Under the pieces are notes generated by a model. The model did no database searches. It saw nothing but the letters and a program-made list of their open reading frames with translations, and was not told the DNA's origin. A program made the translations under genes and the position numbers. 64,000 nucleotides of DNA from Aureibacter tunicatorum (lineage in GTDB: Bacteria; Bacteroidota; Bacteroidia; Cytophagales; Cyclobacteriaceae): NCBI RefSeq assembly GCF_036492635.1, contig NZ_AP025305.1, positions 868,001-932,000 of the forward strand, written 5' to 3'. Positions 52,756-60,528 of this stretch are shown here, in pieces. Each line of letters starts with the position of its first letter. The stretch's first letter is position 1.

Positions 52756-54057
52756 ATGTATGCGCAACAGGATCGTAAGATAAGCAAAAAAAATAGCCAG
52801 ACGAACTCGAAGTTGGCTGGCGATAATCCTGTGGTGCAAAGAGCTGTTGGTTTTGAATTTGGATATTGTCCATGGATACTTTTCAAGACAGTTGAGAAGC
52901 ACCCGCATGAGACGGATGCTGAAATATTGGCTAAGCAGATGTACAAGAAAGGCGATTGTGTGCATGAAGCGGAATTTTGGAAAACAACAGCGGATACTTT
53001 TTCCACTAGAGAATCTTATGTTGAGATCATTACAAAACCCTTCGAAGAAGATGAAAACGGGCTTGTTCAGCTCAGTAACGTAATGGATCAGATTGAAGAA
53101 TTTTTAAATGCTGTGCTGCAGACAGAGTCCAAGCCAATGATTGGAGAAAATGCGGTTGCGCTTAAGAATGTGCCTATCAAGACAGGACATTTGATTGACC
53201 AGCAAGCCAATGTATTATTCAGAGATAAAGCATTGCCGACATGTGTGCCTCAGGCTACCGCTGGCATAAGGTTGGATAAGTTGACGGATTTATATTTTCA
53301 CTTGGGACAGCATGAGCCGGGAGATCCGGATTTCGTCAAAGAAAAGAAGAAACCGGGATTGATGGCATTGATGAGAGATAAAGGAGATAATAGCGAAAAG
53401 GCATCCCATGCTTTTATATTGCGAAAAATAGCGGATATAGCTTTCGAGCTCGCCAGAATGTTGGAAACCATTATCAATGAGCCAGTAAGCTCTACATTCA
53501 TAGGTTTTGTGTCTTTGGTATTGACATATCTTATCTGCGGCAATAGCGGTTCGGAGATTTACGCTAAGGGTTTTACGTCTTTGTTGGCTCGCACAGACTT
53601 TGCGACAATGTTTAAAATGCTTCCCGAGGTGGAGCAACAGGTTTTGAAAGAAAATGACGGAGAACTGTGGCTGGAAATGATAGAAAATACTTTGCCACAG
53701 GATCAACGAAGATTGGATATGCCATTTTTTACCCGAGGAATTTTCAGAAAAGAAAAACCTATATTTCATCAAATACTCAAAGATCTTTCAAAAAGGAAAT
53801 GGCTTGTCGGCATGACGGAGGGGGTCGATTATTTGACGGAAAGGCATTTTCCAAATAGATTCAGAGCTTATGAGCTGGAATCTCTGGGAGCTATGGGGGA
53901 ACAAGTGGACATGGTGCAGGGTTTGCCTGCTCCAATTATTGAGTTCAGAGGGTGCCAAGGCCGTATAAACATGCAACAAACAAGAGATTTCGCTATAAAT
54001 ACCTTGAAGTTTGTCAGATCTTTGCACGATGGAGCGGGAACTTTTTGGGGAGAATAG
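52756..54057 (+). CDS. Protein A4: leader-tagged amidoligase-like protein, altered first motif
   Basis: 433 residues. The leader (MYAQQDRKISKKNSQTNSKL) ends in VVQR (26-29), then AVGFEFGYCPW. Later motifs: YVEIITKPFEED (~93), QATAGIRLDKL (~170), FTSLLARTDFATMFKMLP (~273), KRKWLVGMTEGVDYLTERHFP (~348) and PIIEFRG (~395). The second Glu of GFE(I/V)E is Gly here (GFEFG), and the GDGFEL motif is not recognisable, so this copy may be inactive. Upstream and divergent is the TPR-like gene; B3 follows beyond that pair. Confidence 0.68.
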   Translation: MYAQQDRKISKKNSQTNSKLAGDNPVVQRAVGFEFGYCPWILFKTVEKHPHETDAEILAKQMYKKGDCVHEAEFWKTTADTFSTRESYVEIITKPFEEDENGLVQLSNVMDQIEEFLNAVLQTESKPMIGENAVALKNVPIKTGHLIDQQANVLFRDKALPTCVPQATAGIRLDKLTDLYFHLGQHEPGDPDFVKEKKKPGLMALMRDKGDNSEKASHAFILRKIADIAFELARMLETIINEPVSSTFIGFVSLVLTYLICGNSGSEIYAKGFTSLLARTDFATMFKMLPEVEQQVLKENDGELWLEMIENTLPQDQRRLDMPFFTRGIFRKEKPIFHQILKDLSKRKWLVGMTEGVDYLTERHFPNRFRAYELESLGAMGEQVDMVQGLPAPIIEFRGCQGRINMQQTRDFAINTLKFVRSLHDGAGTFWGE

Positions 54058-54116
54058 TTTTAAGTGTTGCTTTATTATATCTTGAAGAGGTTGTTGAAAA
54101 ATGGAGATATAAATTT

Positions 54117-54977
54117 ATGGATTTGACAAAGTATAGAAGTTATTTGCTGGGAGAAGGCAATGAGTATATTTGTGATACACTCGAAAGCTTTGTTGATGCT
54201 ATTGCCTTGCCTACACCTTTTCGTAAGAATGATGGGGTAAGCTTTATATTTATAAATCAAGGTCGCATAACAGTAAAGGTAGGCTATGAAGTTTTGGTTT
54301 TGGAAGCGAGCCAGATGCTCGTGGTCCAATTAGGAAAGCCGTATTCTATTGAATCAGCATCCCATGAGATCCAAGGTTATGTCTTAAGTATAAAAGATGG
54401 AGGCGTATTGGGGACTATGGGAGACCATTCATTGATTTTTCATTTAGATTTTTTGGATACATGGAGCAATTCTTTTTATGAAATCAATCATTTGCCAGTG
54501 AAGTTTATCGAAAATATTTTCAGCAGAATTTATTGGCAGTATAATCATGATCGTCAAAATTTGATGATGGTAAATGCTTATGTGATTACTTTAATGCTGG
54601 AAATGAATGGGCTTTATAACGAAATGACTAATATCAATCGCTCGGCCATAGATTTAAGTAGAAAATTCAAAAAACTGGTTTATCAGCATATTGAAACTCA
54701 AAATAGCGTATCGAGCTTCGCGTCTTTGCTGGCTGTAAGCCCAAACCATCTTAACAAATCAGTAAAGTCGGCTACAGGCTATTCAGCTTCGGAGCTTATT
54801 TCTAAAATTAAGATTATAGAAGCGAAAGTGCTGTTGATGCTTGCGGATACTACGGTTGCGGATGTTGCTGTTAGATTGGGCTTTGAAGATCCTTCCTATT
54901 TCAGCAGATTTTTTAAAAAGCATGAGAATACTTCACCGTCTGAATATCGCAAAATGATTGATATGTCCTCATTGTAG
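54117..54977 (+). CDS. AraC-family transcriptional regulator
   Basis: 286 residues from the ATG at 54117; the open frame back to 53952 lies inside A4 and is not needed. The N-terminal half is a cupin-like ligand domain (SFIFINQGRITVKVGYEVLVLEASQMLVVQ). The C-terminal AraC domain has two helix-turn-helix units: VSSFASLLAVSPNHLNKSVKSATGYSASELI and TVADVAVRLGFEDPSYFSRFFKKHENTSPSEYRK. It probably controls the DJ-1-like gene 66 bases downstream, a common arrangement. Confidence 0.92.
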   Translation: MDLTKYRSYLLGEGNEYICDTLESFVDAIALPTPFRKNDGVSFIFINQGRITVKVGYEVLVLEASQMLVVQLGKPYSIESASHEIQGYVLSIKDGGVLGTMGDHSLIFHLDFLDTWSNSFYEINHLPVKFIENIFSRIYWQYNHDRQNLMMVNAYVITLMLEMNGLYNEMTNINRSAIDLSRKFKKLVYQHIETQNSVSSFASLLAVSPNHLNKSVKSATGYSASELISKIKIIEAKVLLMLADTTVADVAVRLGFEDPSYFSRFFKKHENTSPSEYRKMIDMSSL

Positions 54978-55017
54978 CTTTATATAGCCTAACAGGCTTA
55001 TCATTATAACTTCGACA

Positions 55018-55043
55018 TTTGTGTTGTCACTAAATAACACAAA
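55018..55043 (+). promoter_or_regulatory. Inverted repeat touching the start of the DJ-1 gene
   Basis: TTTGTGTT (55018-55025) and AACACAAA (55036-55043) are perfect 8-bp arms whose right end abuts the ATG. It could be an operator or an RNA hairpin that limits translation. No ordinary ribosome binding site is seen. Confidence 0.4.
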
Positions 55044-56342
55044 ATGAGTATTTTAAAGAAAATAAATATAGGGTTTATTTTAACTCCCGGTTTTAGGCCT
55101 GCCGATGTGATTGAATTGGACGCTGTTTTTAGATTTCACCCAAGGAATAAAGTTTTTTATTTATCTGAAGATTCGCATTCGAAAATATATGGAAAGTCTG
55201 GAATGGGAATGGTTTCCGATACTTCATTTGAAGACTGTCCCAAGCTAGACGTGTTGGTAGTTGGAGAAATGGATGATAGCGCTTTTTTCAATGAGAGCTT
55301 GTTGTCGTTCATTGTCAAGCAATCTCATCAAGCTCAGTATGTGATTGGCATTTCCAATGGAGTGAAATTGCTTTATCAAGCCGGGGTATTAAGCCAACAA
55401 CAGGTGACGGCTGATAGACGAACTTTAGAGGACTTGAAGACAAGCGACTTGAGGCTTGTGGATGAAAGGCGATTTGTCAGAGACGGAAAATTTATCACTT
55501 CTGGACCTTCCACAGGAGCTATTGAAGCGGCTTTTTTTGTTTTTGATCAGTTTAGAAGCACTTGGTTGACAAAGTTCACTGAATTCACGCTTGAATATGA
55601 TGCGCATATTCAGTTCCCGTTGAAAAAAGAAATCATACTTGACAAACCTTTGGATTTGAAAGCTTTAAATGTGGGTGTGTTAACAACTCCTGGCTTATAT
55701 TTGCCTGATATTATGGGTGCTGTCGATGTGCTAGGATCATTGCCAAATGCAAAGTTTTATTACTTAAGCAACGAAAAAGGGACCTCAAATTCAATTATCA
55801 ACTTTGGAGCTCAGGTTATTTCAGACACTACCTTTGATGAATGCCCTCAATTAGACGTTTTGATTGTAGGAGCTACGCATCCTCGTTATGTTTCGAATGA
55901 ACGGGTGATTAAGTTTATCCTAAAGCAGGAAAAAAAAGCGGCTTCGGTTATCAGCGTCTGCGCAGGAACATTTATCATTGGGGCTACGGGACTGCTTCGA
56001 GGACGAAATGCGGCGACTAATTATCATCAAGTGTCTGACTTGCCTATGATAGGAGCCAAGATCGCAGGCAAAGAAGTAGAATGCGATGGAAAATTCATGT
56101 CAGCCGGACCTGCTGTAGGCTCTTATGAGGTTGGGTTGAAAGCGGTGGAGGTGCTAGCTGGTAAAGAATGGGCTCAGTATATTGAGCATGAGGTTTTGGA
56201 GTTTTCTCCCAACCCGCTTTATGGAACCAATCCTCGTAATGCGTCAAAATCAATTTTGAGTGTTACTCATTTTGCCTCTTTTTTCCTCAAAAGAATTTAC
56301 AGGCCATTTATCAAAAAAGGACTGGCTATTGGAAAGAGCTAA
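55044..56342 (+). CDS. Tandem DJ-1/PfpI-domain protein
   Basis: 432 residues made of two DJ-1/PfpI domains. Domain 1 (~5-185) and domain 2 (~210-395) share the same order: KINIGFILTPGFRPADVIELD / LNVGVLTTPGLYLPDIMGAVD, DVLVVGEMDD / DVLIVGATHP, VIGISNGVKLL / VISVCAGTFII, and FITSGPSTGAIEA / FMSAGPAVGSYEV. The nucleophile Cys is present in domain 2 (SVCAG) but is Ser in domain 1 (GISNG), so only domain 2 is likely active. Family members include isonitrile hydratases, glyoxalases and amidases. The gene follows its probable AraC regulator. Confidence 0.88.
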   Translation: MSILKKINIGFILTPGFRPADVIELDAVFRFHPRNKVFYLSEDSHSKIYGKSGMGMVSDTSFEDCPKLDVLVVGEMDDSAFFNESLLSFIVKQSHQAQYVIGISNGVKLLYQAGVLSQQQVTADRRTLEDLKTSDLRLVDERRFVRDGKFITSGPSTGAIEAAFFVFDQFRSTWLTKFTEFTLEYDAHIQFPLKKEIILDKPLDLKALNVGVLTTPGLYLPDIMGAVDVLGSLPNAKFYYLSNEKGTSNSIINFGAQVISDTTFDECPQLDVLIVGATHPRYVSNERVIKFILKQEKKAASVISVCAGTFIIGATGLLRGRNAATNYHQVSDLPMIGAKIAGKEVECDGKFMSAGPAVGSYEVGLKAVEVLAGKEWAQYIEHEVLEFSPNPLYGTNPRNASKSILSVTHFASFFLKRIYRPFIKKGLAIGKS

Positions 56343-56403
56343 TTTATATGAGAATAGCATCGGTTCATAAAGCACAGAAGCTCTATTGCTTGATTTTATT
56401 GAT

Positions 56404-59400
56404 TTAGGCTAGAGCTTTTTGTTTCTTTTTCTTCTTTTTTTCTTTGTGCTTAGACCTTTCTTTTTCAACTGGAGTTTCATCTTTTTGCGTTTGTTCTAAA
56501 CTCTCTTGCCTTGTATCTATATCGTCTTCATAAATCTCTCTTAAGCTTTCTTGTCTTGAGTCAATATCATCTTTCGTGACCTTTGAAGCCATTGGGGGAA
56601 CTTCTGGAAAATCCTTCATTTTAAGTTCCGCATCCGGTTTCGAGGCAAAGCTGATTAGAGGTTCAGCAGCTTCTGATTTTTTGACTTCAGGACGGAAGAA
56701 TTGTTCTTCAGGACTTTTACTCGCAGGTAATTTGACTTCACCCAATGATAAATTGGGTAGTTGCAAAGCAGGATCATCAAATGTGTTAATGCTTGGAGTT
56801 TCATGATCAACTTCTAGAAGTTCGTCAATGCTTACTTCAGGAACTTTTCGCTTTTCAGTAGATACATGCACTGGAAGCACTTTTTCCTCTTCAGTCATTT
56901 CACATGACAGCCCTCTGGATACGCAAAATTCATTGAAGCTATTCAAGCTGATGCCATGTAAAATAAGACCTACTCCTTCAGTGGATACAACTTGACTAAA
57001 ACTTCTGTCTCGTTCCAACCTTTGTTTTAATTTCTCTTGTAAAATATCAACAACCTGATCATAGGATTTGCCCTTAGCAAGAAGGTCCCTCGCTTGATTT
57101 GATAGGTATGTGCTGGCTAAATAAACCCATTGGCCAACTATGTTTTCATCGCTATCTTTTGATTGATCATTAGTTACAAGATCTCTTATTCGACTGTAGT
57201 CTTCTTGTTTGCATTTTGCTACAAGATCATATTTACTTCTGTATTGAGCAGAGGTAGGGTCATGAGTTAAAAATTGACTATTGCCTAAAGCGATTCGGTG
57301 CAATGCATCGGGATTGACTTCCAACCTTTTTTGTTTTGGTTTGCAGACTAACTTTGGGGAGCTGGTAATAACACTTGGTCCTATTTGATCGTCTAGAGAC
57401 CTTTTGATTGCTAAATCAATGTCTTGCTGTTCCTTTAATCTGATTAATTCATTGACACTTTTGGCATCAGTAGTTCTTTGTTCTTCACTGTTTGTACCTG
57501 TAATTATACCACATGTAACATCTGCAACAACATTTTCATAAGCTGCTCTATCTAATTCATCTTCAGTCAGTGGTTCTGTAGAATCCTCTTTGAGCTTTGT
57601 TTTCCACTTTTCCACATTTGAAGTAAACTCCTCGGGAGTTAGTTCATATGGTTTAAGGTGTCCATGCCAATACAAGCTTGAATCTTGAATCTGAGACTTA
57701 GGTTCAGCGTGCCTGTGACGACTGGATTCCGGTTCTGTAATGAGCCCTGTAGTCACTTTTCTGACTAATTCATTGTAAGTGGCTTTATTTAATAACCTTT
57801 CCAGAGCGTCTGGAGACATTGATTCATTTCCTTTTTGAAACGTTGGCGTGCTTCGATATTCTTTTTTGAGTTTATTAAACTCTTTAATAAATGTAGCTTG
57901 AGTGATTGAAGCTGGTTTGGTGTACGATTCCCAGCCCTCCAAGCCAGAACTCGTCTCAGGAATATCCAGAGTGCTAAGTTTTTCGCTTTGCTCTTGAAGT
58001 TTTTTGGCCAATTCCGCGTCTTTTTCTGTCTGTTTGTCTAGCTCTAGTTTTTCAAATGCGGCAATTTGAGCGGCTATATCGGCATCATTGAATGTTATCT
58101 CGTTGCTCTCATCAGCGATGGATACTGATGGAAGCGCAGGTGATTCTGGTGGAATTGCTGGCGTAACGGTCACAGTCTCCATCTGCTCAATGTTGTCTTC
58201 GGGTATTGGTTCTGGATTAGGAGTAAGAAATAGGTTGCCATAAGTCGTGACCACTCCCGGCATGCATAGATATGTAGGATCGTCAGGTTGCATTTCTTCT
58301 TGAAGAGCTTCCAGATAACTTGCATAAGCGACCAAATGGTAAAACTCTTCCTCAGTATACCCAACTGGATTAACATCAGTAGCTTGTTTTATGAAATCCC
58401 TTACTTTTTGATAAGCTGCTCGGTAGCCTTCGTCCATATCAGGAGTAGCTTCGGTATCCATTTCACAGACAAATAGTTTTCTTTGTGTTTGGTTGATGAT
58501 CGCTACGGCGGCTTCAAAGTTTTTTCTTCTAACTAAATGTCTTACATAGTCGACATATTTCGGATTTTTTGGAGTAATCTCATTAAGGTTCCATAGAGGG
58601 TTAACTAGCGAGAGTCCAAGCTGGGCTATTACTTCATCGTTGAAAGTGTATTCTGCATGAGCAGCATATAATGCAAGGTGCATTAGGTCTTCGTCATCAG
58701 CAACTGACGGTTGTTTCATGTGTTGTTGAACATCTTCAAGGTACCTCCAAAATGTGTCTTCATATGTAAATCCAGCTTGAAGTCCTCCTGTTATCGCATT
58801 TTGCCTTAGCACTTTCACATGCTCTGTCTCAAGGCAATGTCCATACTTTTCTATTAATCTGTGCAGATAATTAACATATCTGGGATTTTCCAAACTCATA
58901 TCTCCTCTTTTCCAAGGATTGTAGCCTCTGTTGCTGTGATTATTATCTCTGCTTATCTGCCCTTTGCTCTTCATCGGAGGCGCGGAAGGAGCAACAGGCT
59001 CCAGGACTACAGGCGGCATTGGGCCAGTATAAACTTCAGGCTGAGGAGGAAATGGGCCATAAGCTCCTGGCGGAACAATTTGTTCTTCGGCAGGCTGATG
59101 CCAATATTCTTGTGGAGGCTGATCAGCGTAATAATATTGTTGATCTTGTTGATCAGGGTAGTAAGTCCCAAATTCATCATAAGCCTCTGGAGGAAATTGC
59201 TGTTGGTCATAATGTGTTTGATCCTCGTAATAAGGCTGATCAGCATAATATCCTTCGGGTTCGGGAGGAAAATATTGTTGGGTATTCGGCTCATAAGGAA
59301 TTCCTGTGTCAACATAGTCCTGCTGAGGTTGGTAAGGAACTTCAGGTTCGAGTAAGTTTGGATGGGGATGTGTTACTTCCTCGGGAGGAATGGTCAATTC

Positions 59401-59892
59401 TTCTCTCACAGAGGGAAGAGGGTTTTCGTATCTAACATCTTCTGGAATATGATATACTTCACGAGGAGGAATAGTCGTGCTTGTATCCAAGGGAGGCACA
59501 TATTGAGGAGCTGTCGGGAAGTTTTGGCCGTTGAATTCAGGATCCGGATTGTCATAAGTTGTAACTTCTATCGGGTCGGTTTCTTCTCTAACAAATACCG
59601 GATCAGGTTCATACTCTTCAATTGGAGGGGTTCGCTCAGGTGAATTATCTATGGAAGTGTCATCTGGTGGGTGATTAATATCGTTTTGTTTATTTTTCTG
59701 ATATTTTTTTCTGAGTTCCTTCATTCGCTCAGATTCTTCATGAACAGGCTTCCTTTCTTGTTCTCTTTTTCTTCGTTGTTCGGCTAATTCTTTCCTCTTC
59801 TTTCTTTTTCCTTTCAGCGTCCTTTTCCGCTGCGGATTTTCTGCCGGTGGGTCTTGGTTTTTGTTTATAGACAAACTTATCACTTTCTTCAT
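56404..59892 (-). CDS. Protein D, main part: giant low-complexity and helical-repeat protein
   Basis: 1,162 residues if read from the ATG at 59892, but that ATG lies inside the preceding frame's coding sequence, so the true N-terminus is probably the 178-residue frame upstream. Layout: a basic coiled coil (to ~60), a Pro/Tyr/Gln-rich disordered stretch (~60-310), two related helical modules opening NPRYVNYLHRL (~334) and NPKYVDYVRHL (~441), two further related modules (~650-725 and ~737-815; Y...KP...T...F and V..VT.G.IT), and an acidic/basic tail with DDIDSRQESL repeated and a poly-Lys end. No enzyme motif was found. It may be an effector, scaffold or surface protein. Confidence 0.6.
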   Translation of the reverse strand: MKKVISLSINKNQDPPAENPQRKRTLKGKRKKRKELAEQRRKREQERKPVHEESERMKELRKKYQKNKQNDINHPPDDTSIDNSPERTPPIEEYEPDPVFVREETDPIEVTTYDNPDPEFNGQNFPTAPQYVPPLDTSTTIPPREVYHIPEDVRYENPLPSVREELTIPPEEVTHPHPNLLEPEVPYQPQQDYVDTGIPYEPNTQQYFPPEPEGYYADQPYYEDQTHYDQQQFPPEAYDEFGTYYPDQQDQQYYYADQPPQEYWHQPAEEQIVPPGAYGPFPPQPEVYTGPMPPVVLEPVAPSAPPMKSKGQISRDNNHSNRGYNPWKRGDMSLENPRYVNYLHRLIEKYGHCLETEHVKVLRQNAITGGLQAGFTYEDTFWRYLEDVQQHMKQPSVADDEDLMHLALYAAHAEYTFNDEVIAQLGLSLVNPLWNLNEITPKNPKYVDYVRHLVRRKNFEAAVAIINQTQRKLFVCEMDTEATPDMDEGYRAAYQKVRDFIKQATDVNPVGYTEEEFYHLVAYASYLEALQEEMQPDDPTYLCMPGVVTTYGNLFLTPNPEPIPEDNIEQMETVTVTPAIPPESPALPSVSIADESNEITFNDADIAAQIAAFEKLELDKQTEKDAELAKKLQEQSEKLSTLDIPETSSGLEGWESYTKPASITQATFIKEFNKLKKEYRSTPTFQKGNESMSPDALERLLNKATYNELVRKVTTGLITEPESSRHRHAEPKSQIQDSSLYWHGHLKPYELTPEEFTSNVEKWKTKLKEDSTEPLTEDELDRAAYENVVADVTCGIITGTNSEEQRTTDAKSVNELIRLKEQQDIDLAIKRSLDDQIGPSVITSSPKLVCKPKQKRLEVNPDALHRIALGNSQFLTHDPTSAQYRSKYDLVAKCKQEDYSRIRDLVTNDQSKDSDENIVGQWVYLASTYLSNQARDLLAKGKSYDQVVDILQEKLKQRLERDRSFSQVVSTEGVGLILHGISLNSFNEFCVSRGLSCEMTEEEKVLPVHVSTEKRKVPEVSIDELLEVDHETPSINTFDDPALQLPNLSLGEVKLPASKSPEEQFFRPEVKKSEAAEPLISFASKPDAELKMKDFPEVPPMASKVTKDDIDSRQESLREIYEDDIDTRQESLEQTQKDETPVEKERSKHKEKKKKKKQKALA

Positions 59893-60274
59893 CTGTCAGC
59901 CCTACTACTTTGCCTTCATCGTCAACTTTTTGCTTTCTTTTTACATCTACGCCAACCCATTGATCAGCATATTTTTTGATGCCTGTTGTTAGCTCGATTT
60001 CTCTATCATCGCTTCTAATTTGACGGAGAGTTTTGCCAAATCTGTCGGGGTGATAATCAACCAAATTTAACCTTTGGTCTGCAAAGTCAGTTTGAGCGCC
60101 TAACGTATTCAATTGAGCCCATTCGTCTTTGAGCGCGTTGGCTTCTTCTTTGGTTTGTTTTTTCTTCTTTTTGTTGCCAAACATTGCTTGAATGGGAGTA
60201 GCTTCGGCTTTGGTTTGATTTCCAGCGCCTTTATAATTGCTTTTTCCCAATCTTTTTTCTTTGAATGTCTTCAT
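59738..60274 (-). CDS. Protein D, N-terminal part with leader
   Basis: 178 residues. The leader (KRLGKSNYKGAGNQTKAEAT) ends in PIQA at 27-30 and then runs into basic GNKKKKKQTKEE. The middle is DFADQRLNLVDYHPDRFGKTLRQIRSDDREIELTTGIKKYADQW. The end becomes Lys/Arg/Glu-rich coiled coil and overlaps the next frame by 155 bases. Moving the reading by one base at the T5 run (59805-59809, A5 on this strand) would continue the coiled coil directly into the 1,162-residue frame, giving one protein of about 1,289 residues. Likely a split gene or a base error. Confidence 0.6.
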   Translation of the reverse strand: MKTFKEKRLGKSNYKGAGNQTKAEATPIQAMFGNKKKKKQTKEEANALKDEWAQLNTLGAQTDFADQRLNLVDYHPDRFGKTLRQIRSDDREIELTTGIKKYADQWVGVDVKRKQKVDDEGKVVGLTDEESDKFVYKQKPRPTGRKSAAEKDAERKKKEEERISRTTKKKRTRKEACS

Positions 60275-60475
60275 GCACAGATCCTACTTCCCGTCGTGGA
60301 TCTAACTTCATTATTTTGAGTTAGTTTGACGAGCGTATTTACGTAGGTTTGATAATAAAGCCTTTGCTTTTTCTTATCTAAAGAATTTAAAAATAATGAT
60401 TCGTTTATATTATAAATATAAAACTCTTAAATATGGGTTTTTGGGTTAATTTAGATTAAAGTTTATGAATGAAGG

Positions 60476-60518
60476 AAAAAGCTGCAACGCTAACAAGCAT
60501 GCTGGCGCTGCAGTTTTT
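60476..60518 (-). terminator. Terminator of the RND efflux operon
   Basis: AAAAAGCTGCAACGC (60476-60490) pairs with GCGCTGCAGTTTTT (60505-60518) with one mismatch. Read on the minus strand it ends in a T-run, just after the pump gene. Confidence 0.75.
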
Positions 60519-60528
60519 AATATTAATA

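Noticed and set aside
53290-53772. 160-residue minus-strand frame inside A4
   Set aside because: It is an antisense shadow of the A4 coding sequence with no start signal or protein-like motif.
59805-59809. Programmed -1 frameshift at the A5 run
   Set aside because: The long frame is +1 relative to the upstream frame, so a -1 slip would not enter it. A base error, mutation or +1 event is needed.
59892-59892. ATG at 59892 as the true start of the 1,162-residue protein
   Set aside because: It lies within the coding sequence of the 178-residue frame, has no ribosome binding site, and lacks the leader found on the related proteins. Kept only as the formal end of the open frame.
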